DNA of 64,000 nucleotides. Source: Phytopythium helicoides. Its lineage: Eukaryota; Oomycota; Peronosporomycetes; Pythiales; Pythiaceae. The notes beneath the pieces were generated by a model. The model did not search any database and was not told the DNA's origin. It saw only the letters and a program-made list of their open reading frames with translations. The stretch is from the NCBI GenBank assembly GCA_024867545.1, contig JANFNE010000049.1:310001-374000 (forward strand), in the 5' to 3' direction. Within the stretch, counting starts at the first letter, position 1. Every line of letters starts with the position of its first letter. This document shows, in pieces, positions 33,625-42,860 of the stretch. Both the position numbers and the translations under genes were made by a program.

Positions 33625-34969
33625 CTAACTTCGGTGGCCGATGAGAGGCTCCTCCGTTCCCCACACCTGCGAGATTTGTTGCCATTGAGCCGGCGTGATG
33701 CTAATGATACTCTGTGCTTGGATTCGCATCGCATCCGCCTCATTTCGTCCTTCGTAGTTTTCTGTTGCAAGCACGTTACAGTGAGCAGATGCAGAGGCAG
33801 AAAAGTTGGCATTGTGCTTGCAGCCTTACCCACGAATGGCAGCCCGGACTCATCAACGTCGATGCCGGCGCTGCCGTTGCGGACCAAAAACGATGTGTCG
33901 AAGATGTTCTCCACCGTCTGTTGGAAAGTCAGCAAAGAGTTAGTGGGCTGCATCTTCTCGGCCGCTTCACTGAGCTCATGCGCACCTGCGTGAAGCTCTT
34001 GGGGTTAATGACCATGTCGAAGAACGCCCGCTTGTTCTCGCGCTCAATCGTGTTTTGCAGAACTTCCAGTCGGCGCGCCTGTGCGTCCTTGCGGTCTTTC
34101 TGCAATAGCAAGCAACGGTCATGTCAGCTTGGCGGAATGAATCCATCCACGCTTCAACATCGATCGCACCTTGTTAGTGTACTCGCTCGGACGGCTCTCC
34201 TTGGTCTCTTCGTCCTCCACCGCACGTCGCGTCCGCTTGCGCTGCTTGTGCACAACCTCCGTGTCCATCATTCCAAACCTGCTCGCATCAAACAGACCAT
34301 TAGCCTTCTGCAGACTCGACAAGTAAAACCACCTCCAGCTCCACCCACAGGAATCCAATGTCCGGCACGGCGCGGAAGCAGGCTCCTGCCGCCGTACCGA
34401 GCGTGTTCCAGTCAAAGTTTCTGCCCTGCGAGTCGCTCGTGCACGCCTCTCTGGTGGCGCGAATGAGGTCCGCCGTGTCAAACTGCACACCACAGCGTCA
34501 GTTCCTCCGTCCAGGATCCCCAGCAGCAGCATCGATCCATCTCCACCTTGGTGAGGTCGCTGGAGCCGAGTGCCTGCGACTGCTTGGCCACGGCCACGTT
34601 GAGCTCGTCGAGGTTGGAGGCGTCCAGGTTGGCCTCTCTCGGGTAGCACACGTCCTCGTACATCTGCTGCAGTTCGCGTGTGGTCTCTCGGAAGGCCTCG
34701 CTCGACAGCCGCGCCAGGTCCTGCGCGTTCTCACGCATGCTCTGCAGCAGCTCGCGCTCCTTGTGCCGCACGTGGCGCCGGTCCTGGTGCGTCAGCCGCG
34801 ACTTGCCCAGCAGGCCCTTCTGTCGCTTGCGCTGCTGCGCGCGCTCCGCCTCGGCGCGCCACGCCGCCTCCTCCTGCTCCGAGTCCTCGCCCTGCTCCTC
34901 ATCCTCATCCGCCGGTGCGTCGCTCGCGTCGCTCGCTTCCTCCTCCTCTTCCTCACGGCGGCGGCTCAT
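33625..34969 (-). CDS. NSE4: NSE4-family subunit of the SMC5/6 complex
   Basis: Six exons on the minus strand: 34547-34969, 34349-34482, 34170-34278, 33986-34099, 33830-33917, 33625-33761. Joined, they give 334 residues with no frame break. NSE4 is the kleisin that bridges the SMC5 and SMC6 heads in DNA repair. Recognised blocks: acidic N-terminus; kleisin N-terminal helices (LLQSMRENAQDLARLSSEAF); FDTADLIRATREA; NFDWNTLG; and the diagnostic C-terminal winged-helix sequence with MVINPKSFTQTVENIFDTSFLV, GLPFV and SITPAQWQQIS. The first intron uses a weak donor (GTGGAG) and is the least certain junction. Length matches the family. Confidence 0.92.
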
Positions 34970-35699
34970 GGCGCTCGCTCACTTGGCTTTTTTCCCGCGC
35001 TTTCTGCTGCGAATTGTGGACCACTGTCGGATGGAGGGGAGATGATTGACCTCGAGGACGCAGATACTGTTGATGGGGGCTGCTCGGCTGCCGGTGCGCG
35101 GCGGTGCGGCGGTGCTGAGGCGCCGGAGGCTCCGGGAGGACGCAGAGGAGCGGCCGGCGGCTCCTGCTCACGGCCCCCGGCGGTTTTTTAGAGCGCTCCA
35201 TGAGAACAACGCATTTCGAGATGATCCCTACCTTTTTTTTCCTGCGTGTTGTGTAGTGGAGGCTGAGAGGAGTGTGATGGACGAGTGGAGGGGGTGGTGA
35301 GCTGTGCTGGCAGGTGAGGGGGAAGCTCGTGAGCGACGTGACTTCGGCCGTCCGAGCCCCAGATTGTTGGAATCGACGACCAAGATAGAGTCGATGTGTT
35401 GTGACTTGAGAGAGGGCTCAAGCTTCTTTCCGTTGGTTCGCTCCGCTGTCAGAGTCTCAATCGAGAACGATGGCAGCCGAAAACTCGAAGCGCATGACAC
35501 TCCAACGGCGAGATGACTCCCGCGAGGCGCATGTAACGCAGGATTGACGCGAGACAGCTACGACTTCTTTTCTCGTGAGCAACCCGTTTGGCTGCACCAA
35601 GGAAAGCAAGCAGGTTCCTACTTAAGACACATTGCTAGTGCGACTACGTCCTGCGGGTCGAGATCTTGATGCAGCACCATGCCAAAGACAAGACGTTGC
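34970..35699. other. Intergenic, nothing recognised
   Basis: 730 bases upstream of NSE4, between it and the Fanzor remnant. GC-rich proximal part is likely the NSE4 promoter; the rest shows no gene or clear repeat. Transposon ends were looked for next to the remnant but none could be defined. Confidence 0.45.
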
Positions 35700-36362
35700 A
35701 CCTCACCCTGACTCCTCGAAGGAGGTTTCCCGAGGGGCTCGAAAGCCCGGATAAACAAGCATGCGCTCGTTTTTCAGGAAGATGTTCTTGGCGGCGTTGA
35801 TGTCTCGATCCATGACGAGGCGGCATAGTCGGTTGGCGCACCGGAAGTCGGGCTGCGAGCTCATGTCGTGGTTGACTATCGCACATCGCGAGCAGGTCTT
35901 GGTCATCTAACGCTCCAAGCACACAACAATCTCCACTCCTGACAGGCTATGCATCTTACCCGTGGTCTTCGCCGAAAGACGGTTCTCCCTCCGCGACATG
36001 CTGGAAGTCTCGAAGTTTGGTAAGAGAACCCTGTGGTAGTGCGTAGGAAGCCACTTGGTCAGCTTCTGGTGCATGTCGTGCACCATGTTCTTTGCACGCT
36101 GGAAGCTATGCGTGATGTGCCTTGTTAGTCGGTGCCTCTGTCTCCTGTTCTCTACTCTCGCTCGCCGCGAAGTCAAGCGATCGCTCACTAGCAACCTCTC
36201 GAACTCTGATTTGTTCGGGTCGCCAGTTTGGAAGCGTTGCAGTTGAGCAGATACTTTTGCCTGGGAATAAAACAGTCCTGTTGCCCCTCACTTCACGATC
36301 AACCTTGTTTCCAAAGGCACATGTGTGATTTCACCACTAGCGACGAGTTCAAACAGAAGGCA
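35700..36362 (-). pseudogene. Fanzor/TnpB-like nuclease remnant, left copy
   Basis: Minus-strand remnant of a eukaryotic TnpB relative (OrfB zinc-ribbon family). Seen in order: a basic helical region (SRRARVENRRQRHRLTRH); RAKNMVHDMHQKLTKWL; LLPNFETSSMS, which holds the RuvC-II glutamate; a zinc ribbon CSRC...CANRLC; and MDRDINAAKNIF with the RuvC-III aspartate. An in-frame TAG lies directly before the zinc ribbon, about 25 residues appear deleted before it, another stop lies near 36295, and the N-terminal half with the RuvC-I aspartate is absent. It cannot encode an active nuclease. A partial second copy lies inverted at 39095-39377. Confidence 0.82.
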
Positions 36363-37443
36363 AAGAACGCTGTATTGCTGCTAGGTGGTAATGTTGAGCT
36401 CAATCAGGCCTGCGCTCAATTTTGGTGGGGAGAAATCATCAAGCTCATCTTGGCAGAAAAGCCTGAAATGCTCGTGTGTGAGAATCCCACTGAGAAACCC
36501 TGATCCAGCTCGAGTCAGCATGAACATTGGGAGAGTGGAAACAAAGATGTTGTAGACCAAGAGAACACGCGCCCAACCTGCGCCGCGTCTAATTTGTTTA
36601 CAGACTACACCTGATCGAGCACCAACGCATAGAATCTTTTTCCACGTTTGGATCCACCTTCGATGCCCAAAATGAAGAAGATAGCGCTGCACGTTCTAGA
36701 GGGCTCCTTCGCGTGCTTGATTGCTCAATGCAGTCGGTTTGCGTGCTGCTCTCTGCGCCAAGCACGCGTAAAGCACCATTGGCTTGCTGAGCAAGTGCAC
36801 CCAGATTGGCTCGCTCGCTCGTCATGCTCGGACGAAACAACTTCATTGATCTCCCACATCGTAGCCAATCACAGCTTACGAAAGAGCTCTGCACCGCATG
36901 CATGCATGCACTTCAACTCGCTCCCAGCGTCCATTTATTGACGGTGGAACGCTCTGACAAAGCAGTGACTGCAGTGTTACACAGAGCTCGACTAGTGTGA
37001 GGAGCGTCTAGTCAGTGGTAAACACAGAAGTTCAACTTCTGCGCTGGAGAATAGATGAACCATGAGGTATCATCAGAACACTTTCGAAGCTGCAGCCTCC
37101 TCATCTCGTCTAACACTTCGCTCGTTGGAAAACAAAGCTCTGCTGCTGAGAGCAGGCAAACACGACAGCCCGGTGGATATCGTCATTCTGCCTTTAGCAA
37201 TAGTTGACGCGCAGGCTATCTGCACGCAATTGTGGGAGCGGGCTAACGCTACTGACTGTCAGCCCTCAACGTTGTACTTCAACGCACACCACACCATCAC
37301 TTGGCGCCGCGGGCTCTTCATGAGCTCATCACTCCAACACTAAACGAGGTACACTTCAAAAGCGTTTAGCCTTACTTCAAGTTCAAGTAACGCATCACTC
37401 AGACAGTATCAGGGTATTACCGCGTCAGGCATGACGTCGCAAG
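36363..37443. other. Intergenic between Fanzor remnant and MFS gene
   Basis: 1081 bases. Short frames on both strands with no motif. Presumably includes the transporter promoter. I see no target-site duplication or terminal inverted repeat at the remnant boundary. Confidence 0.4.
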
Positions 37444-38994
37444 ATGCAACATTTTAGGCTGTTCGTAGACGTCCCGCTCTCAAACCTTGGCGAGCGTGCC
37501 TCTGGTGGTAACTCGAGCTCAGTCTCACTTCCAAATCCGACACGAACCCAAGCGATGGACCTCGAAAAGCGTTTGACCGGCGGCTACTCCAGCCATGCTT
37601 CGCCCAACGCCATCAATGACGAGCCCAACGAGAAAAACTCCAAGAACTGGCCGTCCATATGGTTCCTGCTCGCCGTCTCCATGCCACGTATGGCCACCAA
37701 CATGGCGTGGGCCGCACAGTGGGCTGCCATCGGACCGTACATGCAGACCATGATGCCGGGTTTCGCTGTTCAGCTGACGCAGCTCAGCGGCCCCATCGTC
37801 GGTCTCATTGTGAGTCCGATGATCGGCATCTTCAGCGACCGCAGTCTCAACCGCTTCGGTCGTCGTCGTCCAACGCTGGTCATCTCGGGGATTCTCAGCA
37901 TTCTGTGCTGGATTCCGATGGCGTACGTGACCGAGATCGGCGACGCGCTTGGTGATGTTGGAACTGGAAAAGAAGGAGAGGTGACCGACCGCACTTGGAC
38001 ATCGGCGATAACGGTTCTCGCGTACGTATGGATGGACATCACCGTGAACTGCGTGCAGACGCCGGCGCTGTTGCTTATCGCGGACCATGCTGGAGATCGC
38101 CAAACAACAGGAGGTGCACTTGCCCAGGCCTGGTCGATGCTTGGCGCACTTGTGATCGCCTCATACATTGAAATCTTCGGCCCAGCGTACAACACCATGC
38201 GCTCCTTCTTTGCCATGCTGTCCGTGTGGATGGTCGTGTGCGTCGGAGTGGCTTGCTTCGTGGTGAAGGAAGAGCCTCTTGACCGCTCCACCGTGGTGAA
38301 GGTCGGATTCTTGGAAAGCTTCAAGGACGTCTGCGTCACGATCTACAAAGGCTTCCTCTCGCTCCCAAAGGTGCTCGTCATCTTCTACGTCGTCTACTTT
38401 CTCACTTGCTACAGCAACACCGCATACAGCAGCAACAAGGGTCAGTTCTTTGGCTTGGAGGTGTACGAAGGCAACGCGACGTACGCGAGTTCTTGTGGAG
38501 ACACCTGTTCAGAAGGTCAAAAAGCTTACAACAAGGGCGTGAGTCTCGCGGGCGGCCGTGCCGACATTTTGCTCAATTTGTTCAGCTGCCTCACTGCATA
38601 CGCGGTGCCATTTGTCGTGAGCAAGATCGGCGGCAAATGGACGGTGACGCTCGCGTGCGTCCCGATGGCGCTCATGATGATCGTGGCGTTCACCAAGAAT
38701 GTCACATTTGATGTGATCATCGCCGTGTTGTCGTCACTCCCGAACAGTGTGCTGGGATCGCTGGCGATGCCGATCATCATCCACTTGTTGCAGTCCGACA
38801 CGAACATTGGCATGCAGATCGGCACCATCAACTCTGTGAACTGCATTGGCCAGATCCTCAACTTTTCGATTGGCGCATCGATCGTCGAGACCTCGCTGGG
38901 TTACAAGCTCCCGGTGTTTCTCGGAGGCGCGTGTGCGTTCTTGGCCTTCCTCGTCGGCGTCTTCTTCCTCAAGTTCAAAATGTACACGATGTAA
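37444..38994 (+). CDS. Sucrose/GPH-type MFS sugar transporter
   Basis: 516 residues, intronless, about 12 membrane helices. An alternative start at 37555 (MDLEKRLTG) would shorten the cytosolic N-terminus. The loop between helices 2 and 3 carries SDRSLNRFGRRRPTLVISG, the RRRP version of the MFS motif seen in plant sucrose carriers and the GPH cation-symporter family. Helix 1 has WAAQWAAIGPYM, comparable with the sucrose-carrier start. A Cys-containing external loop (SSCGDTCSEG) is unusual. Probably a proton-coupled disaccharide importer in the plasma membrane; substrate unproven. It sits between two inverted Fanzor fragments. Confidence 0.88.
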   Translation: MQHFRLFVDVPLSNLGERASGGNSSSVSLPNPTRTQAMDLEKRLTGGYSSHASPNAINDEPNEKNSKNWPSIWFLLAVSMPRMATNMAWAAQWAAIGPYMQTMMPGFAVQLTQLSGPIVGLIVSPMIGIFSDRSLNRFGRRRPTLVISGILSILCWIPMAYVTEIGDALGDVGTGKEGEVTDRTWTSAITVLAYVWMDITVNCVQTPALLLIADHAGDRQTTGGALAQAWSMLGALVIASYIEIFGPAYNTMRSFFAMLSVWMVVCVGVACFVVKEEPLDRSTVVKVGFLESFKDVCVTIYKGFLSLPKVLVIFYVVYFLTCYSNTAYSSNKGQFFGLEVYEGNATYASSCGDTCSEGQKAYNKGVSLAGGRADILLNLFSCLTAYAVPFVVSKIGGKWTVTLACVPMALMMIVAFTKNVTFDVIIAVLSSLPNSVLGSLAMPIIIHLLQSDTNIGMQIGTINSVNCIGQILNFSIGASIVETSLGYKLPVFLGGACAFLAFLVGVFFLKFKMYTM

Positions 38995-39094
38995 ATTGTG
39001 TGCGCGCATGATGCCGAGTGGTATGAGCCGAGTAGTTGGAGTGTGGTGTTCGAGTCGGAGCGATAGCATTTTCAATGCAGCGTTGTTTGCCTTC

Positions 39095-39377
39095 TGTTTG
39101 AACTCGTCGCTAGTGGTGAAATCACACATGTGCCTTTGGAGACAAGGTTGATCAAGAAGTGAGGGGCAACAGGACTGTTTCGTTCCCAGGCAAAAGTATC
39201 TGCTCAACTGCAACGCTTACAATCTGGCGACCCGAACAAATTAGTGTTCGAGCGGCAGCTGGTGATTGATCTCTTGACTTCGCGCCGAGCGAGAGTGGAC
39301 AACAAGAGACAGAAGCACCGACTAACAAAGCACATCACGCATAGCTTCCAGCGTGCGAAGAACATGGTGCACGATAC
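39095..39377 (+). pseudogene. Fanzor/TnpB-like remnant, right copy (inverted)
   Basis: About 283 bases close to the reverse complement of 36060-36362; I estimate about 90% identity by eye. The shared part encodes SRRARVDNKRQKHRLTKH and FQRAKNMVHD, then similarity stops abruptly at GTGCACGA. It lacks the RuvC-II, zinc-ribbon and RuvC-III parts that the left copy keeps. It lies 100 bases past the end of the MFS gene, which is therefore enclosed by two fragments facing opposite ways. Confidence 0.8.
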
Positions 39378-39710
39378 TGTGGTATTCGCGATATCTATCC
39401 ACCACAAAATTTATGTTTTGCTATGGAATTAAAACGAGTTGTAATGGCTCGCTTTCCTCGCAGCTAGGAGCCTGCAGATGCTTCAAAAGCAGAATGCATC
39501 GAAACCGGCGCTTATTGCGCATTTTTTGAGTGAGCAGGACACCAAATTGCGAGTATCCAATTCAAAATATTCTAATGGGCGTCTGGTGCGTTTCCTTGAC
39601 GAGTCGCTTCATCTTGCTGCCGCTTCACCACGGGTCGCATTGCTCGAGCCGACTCTGCTTCGGTAGTTCAGATCTCAAGGCGACCTACAGATCACAACTC
39701 GCAGGTTGCG
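39378..39710. other. Intergenic, nothing recognised
   Basis: 333 bases between the right Fanzor fragment and the next gene; serves as promoter for the large surface protein gene. No other feature seen. Confidence 0.45.
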
Positions 39711-42671
39711 ATGAGGATTGGTGCAGCAGTGTTGGTGTTGGTGCTGAGTGTGTCGCTGGTGATACAAGCACTTGAGACACCACTGCCACACAACCATGCA
39801 GAAGACTCACTCACGTTCGAGAACTTCATGGCCATGACTGTGTCCACGGGTCAATCGTGCAGTCCCGGGCCGATCGCCGTGCAAGTTCGCATCTCAACGT
39901 GCTTTTCGCCGTCGGAGGTCAGATTGATAGATAGCTGGGTTGAAAAATCGCTTGCTGCGGTCCCACAGGATTTCTTTGTGAACAATCACGCAATCGAGGT
40001 AAAATTCGTTGCGGCACTAGCCTCTAGTGTTTCCAACGACTGTCCCAGTGATTCGATTGAGAAAACTGGCGCGCAATTGACCAGCTCACTTCATTTTATG
40101 ACAAGCCAAGCAATTGCAAATCCCGCAAGTGCTATTTCATTCATCAAAGACAACTATGCAGTGTCGAGTCTAGCGACGACTCCAGGCTACCATCTCAAGA
40201 TCAGAATATGCACTACTTGCACGCCCCAATCGGATGAAATTGTGCTCAGCTCGCTCACTCTGCTTGACTCAACTCTCAGCGCTCCTGTCATTGCACGATA
40301 CCTTCCTTGTTCTGCTACACCAGGCTCAGTCGCACTCACATACGTTGAAGCAGACAATGAGGTGCAATGCATGTGTGCTTGTCCAGCTGGCTCAGTGTTG
40401 TCGTCTGGTGCGTGTCAATCAACCGCAGGAAGTGAATCAAATCAATGCTATTGGATTGGTAGTAGTAGCTCGGGATCGACGTGCAGTTGGTCGAAATCGG
40501 GCTCGGCGCCACTGAAACTGGTCACGGATTGTGCCGTTGCATACCATCTCCCAACAGACAACTATGTCGCAGACGACCGAGTAAATGCCTACGACACCCA
40601 GACCCCGCTGCGAAATCCTTTGATCACAATCCAATCAGTCCTCCAAGGAAGTGCAGGTGTAACATCGGTTTCTAGCACTTGGAAAGAGTTTATGACTAGC
40701 ACTACTCAAAAGCTGGATGGAGTCACGTTCTCAAATGTTGGTGTGTACTCAGTTGATTTGGCTGCTTCTGACTACTCGAGCAGCATGTCATGCACTGGCT
40801 GTGTTGCAGTTGTAGATGCGTATCCACCTCGAGCGATTTCACAATGCGCGACAAGCTCATGGGGATCAACCTCCACAAACCCAACAATTCTCACCAGCAC
40901 AAGTCAAGCTGAAGCTATTGCAAAGGAGACGAGCTTCATCGGTTTTGATGCTGCTTCTAATGTCAAGAATAATCTTGGTGGAAGCTACTGGAGCGATAGA
41001 TCGCGGGCAATGCGCGACTTCTACAGCGACGTTTACAATGTGCTATCTTCTGACACGGATACTTGCTTCAATGTCAATCTGGTTCAGAACTTATTGGGTC
41101 ATTCGTCATCAGTGATCAACCCGTTGACGGCTGGTCTAACAGAAAGCGCGCTCTCTGCACTCAGCTGCACTCGGTGCTGCAACAAAACTACGACACTGCA
41201 TGAATACTATAATAATTACAAGTGCGGACAAAATCCTGCAAACGCAGAGATGAAAACAGCGACAGGAGATACATGCAACTTTCAGCATTGCGTCCGCGTG
41301 CAATCTACATCGCTAGTCGGTGTTTCCGCTCGAATTTCAGACACTGCCAACAAAAGTTCGACCTTGATTCTCGCAAACCTGACCAGCCCAACAACCACGT
41401 CACTAGATGGAAGAACTATTCATCGCACAGTGCCATGCACGACATTTAGTGCTTCCTGTTCAACATCAGCAACACTAGGTAGCTTGTTTGAGCTTTCTTC
41501 ATCGTGGAAGACAGACTTTCCTGGATCTCAGGGTACTGAGCTTAACTACGACGTTAGTAGATTTGTGTTCTGGCGCTACAAGGTTGGAAGCGGCTCATGG
41601 AATGCGTGGGATGCATCAACATCCCCCACGTTCTCGAGCGCATCAACCACTGTAACGATTCAAGCGTGGACACGTTGCGGTTTCGTTCAGGAATTCAGCT
41701 TTACTGTCATTGTGCATCTGCACGCTACCCGGAATACTTGCTCTTCGTTCTCAACTATGTGGCAACCAATTTCGTCAAACTCAACCTCAAACAGTTCATA
41801 CATATGCACTTACGGCAACAGCAGCTTTGCTGCAATGAAATTTGTGTATTCCGGTGTAACGCAGGTAGTTACTGCAGCAGATACTGTGACGGCGAGCTTC
41901 AAGTCTGTGAATTGTTCAATTCGTGTGACCGACTCGGTGACAAACATTGCAAACGTTGTGGCAACTGCAATGAATGTCACGAATGGCAACACTGGCGGTG
42001 CTGTCACCGAGTACTTTGCTATTGAACAAGTCGCATATGCATCAACTGCGACCACAAATGCTCGTGTCGAATGCTCTTTTGCATTTCATCCCTACGGAGT
42101 CTCTGCAACGGATGCGACCTGGGATGAACGCGATGCGTGCACCCACAATATCGTGGTAACAAACTGCGGTGAAGACAATTCTAGCTCTGTCTGCGACTAT
42201 ACCGGTAGTGGTAGATGTACAAACTCAACTTCCACTGGCGCAAACAAAGCGTGTGCCGGAGCGATATATACGGCGTCAAACTCCTCCGCAACCGTGAGCG
42301 AGTCCCCGCTTGCTTGCTGTTCAAACTGCAAAAGGGTAAAGGGTGTTGTCAACCCTCTGACATGTACAAGACTTTCTGAAGTCTCGGATTCCTACATAAA
42401 TCCGTTAAAGCAATGTGTCTTTGCAGGAAGCTCAAGTGCGTTATTGCTGAGCAGCCTAGCTCTTGATCACCAAGAAACCCGATCAAAACTAAGTGCAGCT
42501 TCGATCAACACTACGTTTCAGGAGAAAGAAAGCTGGGTACCCGCACAACTGTTTATGATCCTGGTAGTTTCAGGCATCGCGGGTCTCGCTTTTGTCGCGT
42601 TTCGCAAACTTTCACGCTCAACTCCTACCAGTCATGTGGTGAATGATGGGTATCGCGCTTTCCTTGACTGA
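39711..42671 (+). CDS. Large secreted single-pass membrane protein, uncharacterised
   Basis: 986 residues, intronless. Signal peptide at the start (MRIGAAVLVLVLSVSLVIQA). The long ectodomain is Ser/Thr-rich, has many Cys often in close pairs (CMCACPAGS, SCTGCVAVV, CTRCCNKTT, CCSNCKRV) and many N-x-S/T sites. One membrane helix lies near 950-970 (LFMILVVSGIAGLAFVAF), followed by a tail of about 25 basic/polar residues. The lone CACPAG-type patch resembles EGF-like or integrin-like cysteine motifs, but no domain can be assigned. Probably a cell-surface protein. It converges with the elicitor gene 189 bases away. Confidence 0.85.
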   Translation: MRIGAAVLVLVLSVSLVIQALETPLPHNHAEDSLTFENFMAMTVSTGQSCSPGPIAVQVRISTCFSPSEVRLIDSWVEKSLAAVPQDFFVNNHAIEVKFVAALASSVSNDCPSDSIEKTGAQLTSSLHFMTSQAIANPASAISFIKDNYAVSSLATTPGYHLKIRICTTCTPQSDEIVLSSLTLLDSTLSAPVIARYLPCSATPGSVALTYVEADNEVQCMCACPAGSVLSSGACQSTAGSESNQCYWIGSSSSGSTCSWSKSGSAPLKLVTDCAVAYHLPTDNYVADDRVNAYDTQTPLRNPLITIQSVLQGSAGVTSVSSTWKEFMTSTTQKLDGVTFSNVGVYSVDLAASDYSSSMSCTGCVAVVDAYPPRAISQCATSSWGSTSTNPTILTSTSQAEAIAKETSFIGFDAASNVKNNLGGSYWSDRSRAMRDFYSDVYNVLSSDTDTCFNVNLVQNLLGHSSSVINPLTAGLTESALSALSCTRCCNKTTTLHEYYNNYKCGQNPANAEMKTATGDTCNFQHCVRVQSTSLVGVSARISDTANKSSTLILANLTSPTTTSLDGRTIHRTVPCTTFSASCSTSATLGSLFELSSSWKTDFPGSQGTELNYDVSRFVFWRYKVGSGSWNAWDASTSPTFSSASTTVTIQAWTRCGFVQEFSFTVIVHLHATRNTCSSFSTMWQPISSNSTSNSSYICTYGNSSFAAMKFVYSGVTQVVTAADTVTASFKSVNCSIRVTDSVTNIANVVATAMNVTNGNTGGAVTEYFAIEQVAYASTATTNARVECSFAFHPYGVSATDATWDERDACTHNIVVTNCGEDNSSSVCDYTGSGRCTNSTSTGANKACAGAIYTASNSSATVSESPLACCSNCKRVKGVVNPLTCTRLSEVSDSYINPLKQCVFAGSSSALLLSSLALDHQETRSKLSAASINTTFQEKESWVPAQLFMILVVSGIAGLAFVAFRKLSRSTPTSHVVNDGYRAFLD

Positions 42672-42860
42672 GCATGGCTTTACTGTCAACGAGTAGAAAG
42701 TAGGAACCACGTTCGAACTAAATCAACTACACGTTTCTTGACAACATGTTATATACACTTTGTTGCAACACGGACGTCACATTTTTCCATCTCAAAATCG
42801 CCCCAAAGACATCGCGCTACGAGCAGCGCTGGAGCAAACTGATGTGCACGCGGAGGGTGC

